Below the pieces are notes generated by a model. It worked only from the letters and a program-made list of their open reading frames with translations. It had not been told where the DNA came from and ran no database searches. Shown piece after piece: positions 17,229 to 25,150 of a stretch of 64,000 bases of DNA; position 1 is the first letter of the stretch; the number at the start of each line of letters is the position of its first letter. The position numbers were made by a program, and so were the translations under genes. Source of the stretch: Aliihoeflea sp052435735 (GTDB taxonomy: Bacteria; Pseudomonadota; Alphaproteobacteria; Rhizobiales; Rhizobiaceae). The stretch covers positions 242,522 to 306,521 of the forward strand of contig JBQVNB010000001.1 in assembly GCA_052435735.1 (NCBI GenBank), in the 5' to 3' direction.

Positions 17229-17729
17229 ATGAGCCTTGTTGAACTCGATATCGCCCGCGATCTCCACCCGGTGGATGTGATCGAGCATGTCGCCAACACC
17301 AATGAATGGTCGTTCGAGCGGACAGGCAGCGACGAGATCGCGATCTCGGTGGCTGGAAGCTGGACCGACTACCACGTCTCCTTCTCCTGGATGGAGGATT
17401 TCGAGGCGCTGCACCTGGCCTGCGCGTTCGACATCAAGGTTCCCGAAAACCGCGCGCTCGAAGTCATGCGCCTCCTCTCGCTGATCAACGAGCAGATGCT
17501 GTTCGGCCATTTCGACCTCTGGGAGCAGGAAGGCGCGATCATGTTCCGCCAGTCGCTGCTTCTGTCCGGCGGCGCCGAACCGACGAGCCAGCAGGTCGAA
17601 GTCCTCCTGCACTCCGCGCTCGAAGCCTGCGAATGCTACTTCCCCGCCTTCCAGTTCGTCGTCTGGTCCGGCTCGAACGCCCGGGACGCGCTGGCGAACG
17701 TCCTCTTCGAGACCCGCGGCAACGCGTAA
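17229..17729 (+). CDS. YbjN domain-containing protein
   Basis: The 166-residue protein belongs to the YbjN family (a fold like type III secretion chaperones; the role is unclear, with links to stress and coenzyme metabolism in enterobacteria). Landmarks are HPVDVIEHVANTNEWSFER, ISVAGSWTDYHVSFSW and ALEVMRLLSLINEQMLFGHF. The ATG at 17229 gives the usual rhizobial N-terminus MSLVELDIARDLHPVDVIEH. In many relatives proC follows ybjN (from memory); here a palindromic repeat and the csaA-like gene follow instead. Confidence 0.88.
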   Translation: MSLVELDIARDLHPVDVIEHVANTNEWSFERTGSDEIAISVAGSWTDYHVSFSWMEDFEALHLACAFDIKVPENRALEVMRLLSLINEQMLFGHFDLWEQEGAIMFRQSLLLSGGAEPTSQQVEVLLHSALEACECYFPAFQFVVWSGSNARDALANVLFETRGNA

Positions 17730-17850
17730 ATTCGGGCGAGGGTGGCCTGCAAACGGCCGCTTTCTGCGCTTCCGGTGCTCACGTACCAAATGTACGCTCC
17801 GCTCCGGTTCTCGAAATCGACCCGTTTTCGGCTCACCCTGACCCGAATTG
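17729..17850. repeat. Palindromic intergenic repeat downstream of ybjN
   Basis: Outer arms (AATTCGGGCGAGGGTG and CACCCTGACCCGAATT) are near-perfect inverted complements, and an inner pair GTACCAAATGTAC sits in the middle of TGCTCACGTAC...GTACGCTCCG. The inner segment resembles a common rhizobial intergenic repeat (from memory). It begins at the last base of the ybjN stop codon and ends 24 bp before csaA. Confidence 0.65.
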
Positions 17851-17874
17851 GCCAATCACCAACGGTAGTGATCC

Positions 17875-18234
17875 ATGTCAGGAAGCGTCGACCTGAAACC
17901 TGAGATCAACTTCGCCGATTTCGATAAGGTCGACATCCGCGCCGGTACGATCGTCGAGGCGGAGCCTTATCCCGAGGCGCGCAAGCCGTCGATCAAGCTC
18001 CGGATCGATTTCGGTGCGCCGCTCGGGGTGAAGAAGTCTTCCGCGCAGATCACTCGGCATTATGAACCGGCCGACCTCGTCGGCAAGCAGGTGATGGCCG
18101 TAGTGAACTTTCCGCCGCGCCAGATCGGGAAGTTCATGTCCGAAGTGCTGACGCTCGGCTTTCCCGACGAAGAGGGTGAAGTCGTGCTCGGCGCGATCGA
18201 CAAGCGCGTGCCGGATGGCGGGCGGCTTTTTTAG
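17875..18234 (+). CDS. csaA: tRNA-binding domain protein, CsaA-like
   Basis: The 119-residue protein is a single OB-fold tRNA-binding domain of the CsaA/Trbp111 type. It has INFADFDKVDIRAGTIVEAE near the start and a C-terminal half with QVMAVVNFPPRQIGKFMSEV and VLGAIDKRVPDGGRLF. B. subtilis CsaA has chaperone-like activity; the E. coli relative YgjH binds tRNA. Function here is unproven. The 3' end overlaps the convergent DUF983 gene by 4 nt. Confidence 0.88.
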   Translation: MSGSVDLKPEINFADFDKVDIRAGTIVEAEPYPEARKPSIKLRIDFGAPLGVKKSSAQITRHYEPADLVGKQVMAVVNFPPRQIGKFMSEVLTLGFPDEEGEVVLGAIDKRVPDGGRLF

Positions 18235-18647
18235 CCGTCCTCCTCACGTCGCGACCGGGCGGCGTGCCAGTCGCGGTCGATCCTGCCTTCCTCGGCCTTG
18301 TGGAAATATTGCGAGCAGACCAGCCAGCCCTTGAGCGGGCGCAGGAGCGCGGCGCAGCAGGCGACGATCAGCGGCAGGGTCGTGATCACATGCACCCAGA
18401 GCGGCGGCTCGAAATTGACCTGAATCCATACCGCAAAGGCGAGTGCGGGCACGCAGGCGAGCGACATGGCGAAGAAGGCCGGACCGTCGGCCGGGTCGGC
18501 GAAGGAATAGTCGAGGCCGCAGACCTCGCAGCGCGGGGCGAGCGACAGGAAGCCGTCGAAAAGGTGCCCCTTCTGGCATTGCGGGCAGCGGCCCAGAATG
18601 CCGGTCTTCATCGGATTGTCAGTCGGATTGTAGGTCGTGTCGGTCAT
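18231..18647 (-). CDS. DUF983 family membrane protein
   Basis: The 138-residue protein has a small Cys4 zinc-ribbon-like motif (GRCPQCQKGHLF ... APRCEVCGLDYSF) followed by two membrane helices (FFAMSLACVPALAFAVWIQV and VITTLPLIVACCAALL). This is the DUF983 layout; the function is unknown, and in alphaproteobacteria some relatives lie near cytochrome oxidase genes. I start at the ATG at 18647 (MTDTTYNPTDNPMKTGILGR), as the longer frame upstream is not family-like. Confidence 0.85.
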   Translation of the reverse strand: MTDTTYNPTDNPMKTGILGRCPQCQKGHLFDGFLSLAPRCEVCGLDYSFADPADGPAFFAMSLACVPALAFAVWIQVNFEPPLWVHVITTLPLIVACCAALLRPLKGWLVCSQYFHKAEEGRIDRDWHAARSRREEDG

Positions 18648-18790
18648 CGTCTTGCACTTTGCTGGCCATGACGGCTCGCATATCCGTGGCAGACATCGTT
18701 CGCCGCAACAATGCGGCAAGTCACCCTGCGGCAATCTAGCAGGTTTCGCGCCTCAGCGGTGCAGCATCTTCGTCGGCATGGCTCACATGC

Positions 18791-20200
18791 TCATGCCGGC
18801 ACGCGGATGACCGCGCGCAGGCCGCCGAGCGGGCTGTCGCCCAGCTTGATGTCGCCGCCATGGGCGCGGGCGATGTCGCGGGCGATCGAGAGGCCGAGGC
18901 CGGTGCCGCTGGCGTCCTGGTTGCGGGCCTCGTCGAGGCGCACGAAGGGTTTGAACACGTCCTCGCGGCGCTCGGCGGGGATGCCCGGCCCGTTGTCGTC
19001 GACGGTGACGGTCAGCGATCCGGCCGAATGGACGGCCGTGATCTCGACCTTCTTGGCGTAGCGGAACGCGTTGCCGACGATGTTGGACAGGAGCCGCGAA
19101 AAGGCGATCGGGCGCACGGTGATCTCGGGCCGGCCTGTGAGCTTGGTCGTCAGCTTGCGCTTGCGCAGCTTGGCCTCCGCCTCCAGCTTGCCGAGGAATT
19201 CCTCCAGATCGAAAAAGCCGGTGTCCTCCGACGCATCGCCCTTGGCGAAGGCGAGGTAGCCTTCCAGCATCGACTGCATGTCGTCGATGTCCTGCTCCAT
19301 GGGCTTGGTATCCATCTTGGACCCGGCCAGCGCGAGCTGCAGCTTGAAGCGGGTCAGGATGGTGCGCAGATCGTGGCTGACGCCGGTCAGCATCGCCGTG
19401 CGCTGCTCGATCTGGCGCTCGATGCGCTCGCGCATCTGGATGAAGGCCTTGCCGGCGCGTCGCACCTCGTCGGCACCGCGCGGGCGGAAGTCGGAAGGCA
19501 TCGGCCGGCCCTTGCCGAAGCTTTCGGCGGCCTCCGCCAGTTGCAGGATCGGGCGGATCTGGTTGCGCAGGAAGGCGATGGCGATGGCCAGCAGCACCAG
19601 CGACGTGCCGCCCATCCAGAGCAGGAAGATGTGCGTGTTCGACGCATAGGTCTGCGATCTTCGGGCGAAGACGCGCAGAACCTTGTCCTGCAATTGAACG
19701 CGGATTTCGACGACGTTGGAATTGCCGACCGTGTCGAGCCAGAAGGGCCGGTTGATCTGGCGGTTGATCTCCTGGCTGAGAAAATGGTCGAGGATCGAGA
19801 AGAACGGCTTCGGTCCGGGCGCGGGCAGGGGATCGGCCGGCAGGAGGTCGACCTTCAGACCCAGCCGCTCCTGCGCGATGCGGATCGCGTTGGCGTAGTT
19901 GTCGCCCGGCGGGTAGGTCTCGATCATGTCGATGATCGCGGCGATGTCGCGCGTGACGCCGGCCGACAGGCGCATCGTCACCGTCTGCCAGTGCCGCTCC
20001 ATGAAGACGAAGGCGACGATCGACTGGAACAGGATCATCGGCGCGATGACGATGATCAGCGAGCGCGCATAGAGGCGCTTGGGCATATAGCGGGCGACGC
20101 GGCGGGCCGTGCGCTGCCAGAGCGCGATCACGCTTTCGCCGAAGCTGGGCGCCGTCTCGCGCCTTTCGCCTTCCCGTTCCGTGATGTCCGAACTCGCCAT
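18791..20200 (-). CDS. EnvZ-like sensor histidine kinase
   Basis: The 469-residue inner-membrane kinase has two membrane helices (SLIIVIAPMILFQSIVAFVF and THIFLLWMGGTSLVLLAIAI) around a periplasmic sensor of about 130 residues, then HAMP, HisKA and HATPase domains. The phospho-accepting His is in TGVSHDLRTILTRFKLQLA; the N box is NIVGNAFRYAKK, and the G boxes are DDNGPGIP and GTGLGLSI. This is the EnvZ arrangement, and the partner response regulator lies just upstream. The start is ATG 20200 (a GTG lies two codons earlier). Confidence 0.93.
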   Translation of the reverse strand: MASSDITEREGERRETAPSFGESVIALWQRTARRVARYMPKRLYARSLIIVIAPMILFQSIVAFVFMERHWQTVTMRLSAGVTRDIAAIIDMIETYPPGDNYANAIRIAQERLGLKVDLLPADPLPAPGPKPFFSILDHFLSQEINRQINRPFWLDTVGNSNVVEIRVQLQDKVLRVFARRSQTYASNTHIFLLWMGGTSLVLLAIAIAFLRNQIRPILQLAEAAESFGKGRPMPSDFRPRGADEVRRAGKAFIQMRERIERQIEQRTAMLTGVSHDLRTILTRFKLQLALAGSKMDTKPMEQDIDDMQSMLEGYLAFAKGDASEDTGFFDLEEFLGKLEAEAKLRKRKLTTKLTGRPEITVRPIAFSRLLSNIVGNAFRYAKKVEITAVHSAGSLTVTVDDNGPGIPAERREDVFKPFVRLDEARNQDASGTGLGLSIARDIARAHGGDIKLGDSPLGGLRAVIRVPA

Positions 20201-20267
20201 CGTCACCTACCGCTTATGCTCGACTGTAGGACAGGGCGAGGCGAAGCTCAAAGAAAAGCCGAGCGTT

Positions 20268-20972
20268 CTATTCGACGCTCAGCCTGTAGCCGATGCCGCG
20301 CACGGTCTGCAGCCAGATCGGGTTGGACGGGTCCTTCTCGATCTTGCGGCGCAGGCGATTGATCTGGACGTCGATCGTGCGCTCGCCGACTTCCGAGCCG
20401 TCTCCGACGAGTTCGTGGCGGGGGATCGTCTCTCCGGCGCGCTCGGCGAACATCGCCAGGATTTCCTGCTCGCGGTCGGTCAGGCGCAAAAGCTCGCCGC
20501 CACGCTTCAGTTCGCGACGGGTGATCTGGAACGTGTAGGGGCCGAAGACGATCTGCTCGACCTTGGGCGTGGTCAGCGGGCCGCCGCGACGCAGGATCGC
20601 GTTGACACGCAGGATCAGTTCGCGCGGATCGAAGGGCTTGGGCAGGTAGTCGTCGGCACCGGCCTCCAGGCCCTCGACGCGGTTGTCGGTCTCCGACAGT
20701 GCGGTCAGCATCAGGATCGGAACGTCCTTTTCCTCGCGCAGCGACTTTGTCAGTTCGACGCCGGTCTCGCCGGGCATCATCACGTCGAGCACGATCAGGT
20801 CGAAATCGAGCCCGGCCAGCTTGCGGCGGGCTTCGGCCGCGTCGCCCGCGGCGGTGACGCGAAAACCGTTCTCGCCCAGATATTGCTCGAGCAGGCTGCG
20901 GATGCGCGTGTCGTCGTCGACGATGAGCAGATGCGGGGCATCGTCATCCAGAATTGGAGTGGTCTCGGTCAT
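20268..20972 (-). CDS. OmpR-family response regulator
   Basis: The 234-residue protein has an N-terminal receiver (acidic DDDTR, phospho-Asp in LIVLDVMMPGETG, Thr in MLTALSE, Lys in LPKPF) and a C-terminal winged helix with LLRLTDREQEILAMFAERAG and RTIDVQINRLRRKIEKDPS. It is first in a two-gene operon with the EnvZ-like kinase, 67 nt apart. Osmotic or envelope signals are likely by analogy; targets cannot be read from the sequence. Confidence 0.94.
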   Translation of the reverse strand: MTETTPILDDDAPHLLIVDDDTRIRSLLEQYLGENGFRVTAAGDAAEARRKLAGLDFDLIVLDVMMPGETGVELTKSLREEKDVPILMLTALSETDNRVEGLEAGADDYLPKPFDPRELILRVNAILRRGGPLTTPKVEQIVFGPYTFQITRRELKRGGELLRLTDREQEILAMFAERAGETIPRHELVGDGSEVGERTIDVQINRLRRKIEKDPSNPIWLQTVRGIGYRLSVE

Positions 20973-21008
20973 GAATGCTCCCTTCGATCCCCGCCCGAAA
21001 GTCGTTTT

Positions 21009-21566
21009 CTATCGCGTTGCTTCCGGTTCGGCGACCGCTTTATCCTGCACGTTTCCGGCGGCGTCGGGAAGCTGTTCGATCTGGGCGCGCAGGTCGGGAT
21101 CGACCATCGATTTCAGGAAGGTCTCGACCGTCTCGCGATCCTGCGTGTCCAGGCGCGTCAGTGCATTGGCGATACGGCGGGACTGTGGCGCGGCCAGCGC
21201 AAGCGCGAGGTCGCGTCCCTTGGCGGTCGGATAGAGCTCGCGCTGGCGCCGGTCGCGCAAGCCCTGGATCTGGACGATGTAGCCGGTGTCGATCAACTGT
21301 TTCAGCACCCGCGCAAGGCTCTGCTTGGTGATCTTGAGCACGTCCAGCAACTCGGCGACCGTCAGGCCCGGTATGCGGTTGACGAAGTGGACGACGCGGT
21401 GATGCGCGCGCCCGAACCCGTAGGTCGCCAGCAACTGGTCGGGATCGGAGGTGAAATCGCGATAGGCGAAGAAGAACAGCTCGATCATCGGGAAATCGAT
21501 ACCGTCATCGACCGTCAGCGGGGTTCGGATCGCCTTGGCCATTTCGGCCGGTTTCTTCGCCATCAT
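21009..21566 (-). CDS. MarR-family transcriptional regulator
   Basis: The 185-residue protein has a winged helix-turn-helix of the MarR type: VAELLDVLKITKQSLARVLK as the recognition part, followed by the wing GLRDRRQRELYPTAKGRDLA. It lies divergent from ilvE, with a perfect 29-bp palindrome between them (21592-21620) that starts 26 bp before its ATG, so autorepression and control of ilvE are likely. The effector is unknown. Confidence 0.92.
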   Translation of the reverse strand: MMAKKPAEMAKAIRTPLTVDDGIDFPMIELFFFAYRDFTSDPDQLLATYGFGRAHHRVVHFVNRIPGLTVAELLDVLKITKQSLARVLKQLIDTGYIVQIQGLRDRRQRELYPTAKGRDLALALAAPQSRRIANALTRLDTQDRETVETFLKSMVDPDLRAQIEQLPDAAGNVQDKAVAEPEATR

Positions 21567-21591
21567 CGTATCGTCAGCCTAGCAGATTCGA

Positions 21592-21620
21592 AATTTATGT
21601 CAGCCTTGTTGACATAAATT
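21592..21620. promoter_or_regulatory. Perfect 11-7-11 palindrome, likely MarR operator
   Basis: Arms AATTTATGTCA and TGACATAAATT are exact inverted complements with a 7-bp spacer. MarR dimers typically bind palindromes of this size. The right arm supplies the TTGACA -35 box read towards ilvE (21609-21614), and in the other direction a CTGACA-like -35 faces marR. One repressor dimer here would therefore block both promoters. Confidence 0.75.
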
Positions 21621-21637
21621 GCACGGGCTTGTAATTT
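21609..21637 (+). promoter_or_regulatory. Likely sigma-70 promoter for ilvE
   Basis: TTGACA at 21609-21614, a 17-bp spacer and TAATTT at 21632-21637 form a near-consensus promoter facing ilvE. The -35 box overlaps the MarR-type operator. Transcription would begin near 21644, leaving a leader of about 155 nt before the ilvE ATG, in which I see no clear attenuator. Confidence 0.6.
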
Positions 21638-21799
21638 TTGCCAATCTTTTCGCCAATTGACGAACGAAAAGGCAAGTCGAAGCGGATTTTTCTGGAACTT
21701 CCTTCAATTTGCCACCCCGTCGCGCCAATGCGGACGAAACGCGACAGGACAAGAAACGCAGCTCTCAACGATCAGGGCAAAGGCCCGCGGGAGGTTACC

Positions 21800-22693
21800 A
21801 TGGCATCCGTTCCCTTCGACCAACTGGACGGCCATATCTGGATGAACGGCGAATTCGTCAAATGGGCGGACGCCAAGATTCACGTGCTGACCCACGGCCT
21901 CCACTATGCCAGCGCCGTGTTCGAGGGCGAGCGGGCCTATGGCGGCGAGATCTTCAAGCTGACCGAGCACACCGAGCGCCTGCACGAATCCGCGCGCCTG
22001 CTGGGCTTCAAGATTCCCTACTCCGTCGGCGAGATCGACGACGCCTGCCGCGAGCTTCTGAAGAAGCAGGGTTTTCAGGACGCCTATGTTCGCCCGATCG
22101 CCTGGCGCGGCTCGGAGATGATGGGCGTTTCGGCGCAGTCGAACCGCATCAACTGCGCGATCGCGATCTGGCAGTGGCCGAGCTATTTCGACCCCGAGCA
22201 GAAGCTGAAGGGCATCCGGCTCGACCTCGCCGAATACCGCCGCCCCGACCCACGCACGGCGCCGTCGAAGTCGAAGGCTGCCGGCCTCTACATGATCTGC
22301 ACGCTGTCCAAGCACGCGGCCGAGGCCAAGGGCTATGCCGACGCGCTGATGCTCGACTGGCGCGGCCGCGTCGCGGAAGCGACCGGCGCCAACGTCTTCT
22401 TCGTCAGGGACGGCCAGATCCACACACCGGACCCGGACTGCTTCCTCGACGGCATCACGCGCCGCACGGTCATCGACCTCGCCAAGCGCCGCGGCATCGA
22501 AGTCGTCCAGCGCGCGATCCAGCCGGAGGAGATGGAAGGCTTTTCGGAGTGCTTCCTGACCGGTACGGCCGCCGAAGTCACGCCCGTCTCCGAAGTCGGC
22601 CCCTATCGCTTCACGCCGGGCGAGATCTCGCGCAATCTGATGAACGACTATTCCGCCGAAGTGCAGCCCAAGCACGCCATCGCGGCGGAGTAG
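21800..22693 (+). CDS. ilvE: Branched-chain amino acid aminotransferase
   Basis: PLP enzyme for the last step of Ile, Leu and Val synthesis and the first step of their breakdown. The 297-residue length fits class IV aminotransferases. Landmarks are HVLTHGLHYASAVFEGERAY near the start, the PLP Lys in PSKSKAAGLYMICTLSKHAA, CFLDGITRRTVIDLAKRRGI, and CFLTGTAAEVTPVSEVGPY. The ATG at 21800 follows a GGGAGG box. Likely under control of the divergent MarR. Confidence 0.96.
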   Translation: MASVPFDQLDGHIWMNGEFVKWADAKIHVLTHGLHYASAVFEGERAYGGEIFKLTEHTERLHESARLLGFKIPYSVGEIDDACRELLKKQGFQDAYVRPIAWRGSEMMGVSAQSNRINCAIAIWQWPSYFDPEQKLKGIRLDLAEYRRPDPRTAPSKSKAAGLYMICTLSKHAAEAKGYADALMLDWRGRVAEATGANVFFVRDGQIHTPDPDCFLDGITRRTVIDLAKRRGIEVVQRAIQPEEMEGFSECFLTGTAAEVTPVSEVGPYRFTPGEISRNLMNDYSAEVQPKHAIAAE

Positions 22694-22699
22694 AGAAAA

Positions 22700-22852
22700 G
22701 CGTGTCGTTCCGGGATTCGGTCCGCGCGAAGCGGGGACCGGATATCCGGAACCCACTCCGTGCGGTTTCCACCTTGGAATTACGGTCACGGAATGGTTCC
22801 CGCATACGGGTACGCCGCTACGCGCCGCACCCGTTGCGGGATGACGCGGGAT
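22700..22852. repeat. Intergenic repeat, REP-like, between ilvE and the MBL gene
   Basis: Contains TTCCGGGATTCGGTCCGCGC followed by GCGGGGACCGGATATCCGG, a G/C-rich inverted pair, and ends with GTTGCGGGATGACGCGGG, which is roughly complementary to its beginning. The overall make-up matches the 'GTCATTCCGGG' type repeat found between genes in rhizobia (from memory). It separates ilvE from the downstream hydrolase gene. Confidence 0.55.
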
Positions 22853-22927
22853 GGACATGCATCGCCTTCCACCCTTGCAATCCGCCCTTATTCTCCTCAG
22901 GTAGAGCCCGACAAAGAGGAGACCATC

Positions 22928-23566
22928 ATGGGTGAGATGAGAGCGGGGATCGTCCCTGTCACGCCGTTCCAGCAGAACTGCACGATCCTGTTCGACGAGG
23001 CGACGAAGCGCGGCGTGGTCGTCGATCCTGGCGGGGACGTCGAGACGCTGACGAAGGTCGTTGCCGAAAACGGACTGACGATCGAGGCGATCTGGCTGAC
23101 GCACGGCCATCTCGACCATGCCGGCGGCGCGATGGAATTGAAGGCAGCGCTCGGCGTCGACATCGTCGGCCCGCACGAGGCCGACGCGCCGCTGCTGTCG
23201 CGCATCGCCGATCAGGCGCGCAATTACGGCATCGAGGGCCTCGCCAACTGCACCCCCGACCGGTATCTGGCCGAGGGCGAGAAGGTGTCGTTCGGCGAGC
23301 ATGAATTCGAGGTGCTGCACTGCCCCGGCCATGCGCCCGGCCACGTCGTCTACTACAACCGCGCCGCCAGCTTCGCCCATGTCGGCGACGTGCTGTTCGC
23401 CGGCTCGATCGGCCGCACCGACCTGCCGGGCGGCGACCACGACACGCTGATCCGCTCGATCAAGGAAAAGCTGCTGCCGCTCGGTGACGAGATCGGCTTC
23501 ATCTGCGGTCATGGGCCGGGGGGTCGGTTTGGGGACGAGCGGCGGAACAATCCGTTTCTGGTGTGA
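22928..23566 (+). CDS. MBL-fold metallohydrolase, glyoxalase II-like
   Basis: The 212-residue protein has the metallo-beta-lactamase motif THGHLDHAGG (metal ligands His, His, Asp, His), a further His in LHCPGHAPGHVVYY, an Asp in VGDVLFAGSIGRTDLPGGD and a final His in FICGHGPGG. Small proteins of this type hydrolyse S-lactoylglutathione or related thioesters. The exact substrate is not certain. The start ATG follows an AAAGAGGAG box. A bidirectional terminator follows. Confidence 0.92.
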   Translation: MGEMRAGIVPVTPFQQNCTILFDEATKRGVVVDPGGDVETLTKVVAENGLTIEAIWLTHGHLDHAGGAMELKAALGVDIVGPHEADAPLLSRIADQARNYGIEGLANCTPDRYLAEGEKVSFGEHEFEVLHCPGHAPGHVVYYNRAASFAHVGDVLFAGSIGRTDLPGGDHDTLIRSIKEKLLPLGDEIGFICGHGPGGRFGDERRNNPFLV

Positions 23567-23618
23567 GATGGGGGTTAATTCAAAAAAACCGCGACCTCAA
23601 ACCTCACCACCACCCAAC

Positions 23619-23647
23619 AAAAAAGCCCGCCAACCGGCGGGCCTTTT
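23619..23647. terminator. Bidirectional intrinsic terminator
   Basis: GCCCGCC and GGCGGGC (7-bp stem, 4-nt loop AACC) at 23625-23642, with an A-run on the left and TTTT on the right. It serves both the MBL gene and the convergent BA14K gene. Confidence 0.85.
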
Positions 23648-23664
23648 CGTCAATTCCTGAAACC

Positions 23665-24087
23665 TCAGTTCGCTTCGCAGAACCGGCGGACGCCGTCGTA
23701 GCCGACGAAGGTGCCGGTGTCCGGGTCGAACGAGCGGTAGCGGTCCGAGCAGTAGCGGTACCAGTCGCGGGTCCACGGCTCGAAGCTCGAATAGCGCTCG
23801 ACATAGACCGGGCGGGGCTGTTCGTAGACGCGGACGGGGCGCTGGTAGACAGGGCGGGGGGCGTAGTAGCCATCGTCGTAATAGCGCTCGCGGTAGACGG
23901 GGCGGTTGGCCGAGCCGGCGATCAGCGCGCCGGCGGCAAGGCCGAGGACGCCGGCGGCGACGACATCGCCGCCATTGACGCGGTCGCGGTGGCGCCAGCG
24001 CTCGCCGGCATTGGCGGGAATTGCGGCGGTGAGCGCCGTGACTGCAACGAGTGCGGAGACGGCGGCTGTCTTCACAATGCGGTTCAT
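23665..24087 (-). CDS. BA14K-family secreted/envelope protein
   Basis: The 140-residue product has a signal peptide (MNRIVKTAAVSALVAVTALT, with a cleavage site after ANA), a hydrophobic glycine/alanine stretch (VVAAGVLGLAAGALIAGS), a tandem Arg/Pro/Val/Tyr region (RPVYQRPVRVYEQPRPVYVE), and a C-terminal BA14K-like region with W-x-x-Y-C...F-D-P-x-x-G-T-F (WYRYCSDRYRSFDPDTGTFV). BA14K was described as a Brucella immunoreactive, lectin-like protein. The exact role here is unknown. The start is ATG 24087; the longer frame upstream is not signal-like. Confidence 0.85.
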   Translation of the reverse strand: MNRIVKTAAVSALVAVTALTAAIPANAGERWRHRDRVNGGDVVAAGVLGLAAGALIAGSANRPVYRERYYDDGYYAPRPVYQRPVRVYEQPRPVYVERYSSFEPWTRDWYRYCSDRYRSFDPDTGTFVGYDGVRRFCEAN

Positions 24088-24196
24088 CGTTCTACTCCTG
24101 ACCGGCCCAAACACATCCATCGCCGGCGTTGCTACAAGATTTAAGTCTCTTTCGATGAACGGATGCTGAACGGCAAATCACGGATGAAAACGCATG

Positions 24197-24229
24197 GAAA
24201 AGCCCCGCGAAGCAGGCTTCGCGAGGCTC
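24197..24229 (-). terminator. Intrinsic terminator of the first cold-shock gene
   Basis: On the minus strand a nearly perfect stem, GCCTCGCGAAGC against GCTTCGCGGGGC, is followed by TTTTCC, about 15 nt downstream of the csp stop codon. Confidence 0.85.
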
Positions 24230-24243
24230 GAAACATAACGGCT

Positions 24244-24456
24244 TCAACCAACGGTGAGGTTGACGGCCTTCGGGCCCTTGCCGCGCTTGTCCGGCTCTGT
24301 TTCGAAGCTCACCTTCTGCCCGTCCTCCAGGCCCTGCAGGCCCGAGGCCTGTACGGCGGAGATGTGGACGAACACGTCCTTTTGCCCGTCATCCGGCGTG
24401 ATGAAGCCGAAGCCCTTGGCGTGATTGAAGAATTTGACTGTTCCACTCTGCGGCAT
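24244..24456 (-). CDS. Cold-shock domain protein (CspA family), copy 1
   Basis: The 70-residue protein is a single cold-shock domain: SGTVKFFNHAKGFGFITPDD contains RNP-1 (KGFGFI) and is followed by RNP-2 (VFVHIS). It binds single-stranded RNA and DNA as a chaperone. The ATG at 24456 gives the usual MPQSGTVKFF N-terminus. It lies about 380 nt downstream of csp copy 2 on the same strand, has its own long leader, and shares an upstream motif with copy 2 (24673-24704). Confidence 0.95.
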   Translation of the reverse strand: MPQSGTVKFFNHAKGFGFITPDDGQKDVFVHISAVQASGLQGLEDGQKVSFETEPDKRGKGPKAVNLTVG

Positions 24457-24672
24457 GGGAAGGTTCCTCATCTCCCGGGATTGCATCAGGGGTGTTCGGC
24501 CCCATGACATAAGGGCGCGCCGGCGCCCGGCGCTTGATTGGGCAGTGCTCTTTTTGAGGGAGAAGGAAACAGGGCGGTGCGCGGGGTTGAAGTCCCCCAT
24601 TCTTTTCGCGGTCGAGCCGGATGGACTTTGCGAGCGATCATGGTCGTCTGGTCTGTCGATCCGGTCATTCTA

Positions 24673-24704
24673 TTCCAGTCTCCGGGCCGGCAATTGCCCG
24701 AACG
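24673..24704 (-). promoter_or_regulatory. Conserved 32-nt motif upstream of csp copy 1
   Basis: 29 of 32 bases match the sequence at 25151-25182 upstream of csp copy 2. Read towards the gene it starts CGTTCGGGCAATTGCCGGCC and ends with GAGACTGGAA. It can fold into a small hairpin (CGGGC with GCCCG). In copy 2 the stem C becomes U, which still pairs with G, so the pairing is retained. Confidence 0.55.
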
Positions 24705-24778
24705 TCAAGACTGTCCCGCATTTTGAAACACTCGGCAAGAAAAAGTTTCCTGCACGTGTGAAGCAAATCCGACCGACA

Positions 24779-24804
24779 AAAAAAGCGCCGCTTCGGGCGG
24801 CGCT
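24779..24804 (-). terminator. Intrinsic terminator of csp copy 2
   Basis: Perfect 8-bp stem (AGCGCCGC against GCGGCGCT, 5-nt loop), followed on the minus strand by a run of T residues. It lies 33 nt downstream of the csp copy 2 stop. Confidence 0.88.
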
Positions 24805-24836
24805 TCGTCGTTCCCTGCAGCGATGCTGCGAAGGGA

Positions 24837-25052
24837 TCAGGCTTCCTGAAGGTTGACGGCCTTCGGGCCCTTGCCCATGCGGTCCGGCTCGACGTCGAAC
24901 GTGACCTTCTGGCCGTCGACGAGGGTGCGCAGGCCGGACTTTTCGACGGCGGAGATGTGGACGAACACGTCCTTCGCGCCGTCGTCCGGCGTGATGAAGC
25001 CGAAGCCCTTGGTGGTGTTGAAGAACTTAACGGTGCCGCTCTGGCTGCTCAT
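24837..25052 (-). CDS. Cold-shock domain protein (CspA family), copy 2
   Basis: The 71-residue protein is a single cold-shock domain with SGTVKFFNTTKGFGFITPDD (RNP-1 KGFGFI) and VFVHISAVEKSGL (RNP-2 VFVHIS). It is close in sequence to copy 1 (same length, mostly conservative changes), so the pair arose by duplication. ATG at 25052 follows a GGAG box. Its upstream region carries the conserved motif at 25151-25182. Confidence 0.95.
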   Translation of the reverse strand: MSSQSGTVKFFNTTKGFGFITPDDGAKDVFVHISAVEKSGLRTLVDGQKVTFDVEPDRMGKGPKAVNLQEA

Positions 25053-25150
25053 GTGGGACTCCTATGCCCTGATTGTGGTGTGCGTCCGCCGTTCGGTTGC
25101 GGTCGCGGTCGTCGAGAGTTCACGAAATCGGGGAAAGGTCGTCCAAAACG

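Larger units (their letters stand above)
24457..24836. other. Long leader/promoter region of csp copy 1
   Basis: 380 bp between two same-strand csp genes. It contains the terminator of copy 2 (24779-24804), the conserved 32-nt motif (24673-24704) and about 216 nt of possible 5' leader before the copy 1 ATG. A long leader is typical of cold-shock mRNAs, where it folds and stabilises the message. Confidence 0.5.

Noticed and set aside
21704..23512. 602-codon minus-strand frame across ilvE and the MBL gene
   Set aside because: Runs through two confident plus-strand genes and the repeat between them; no domain features.
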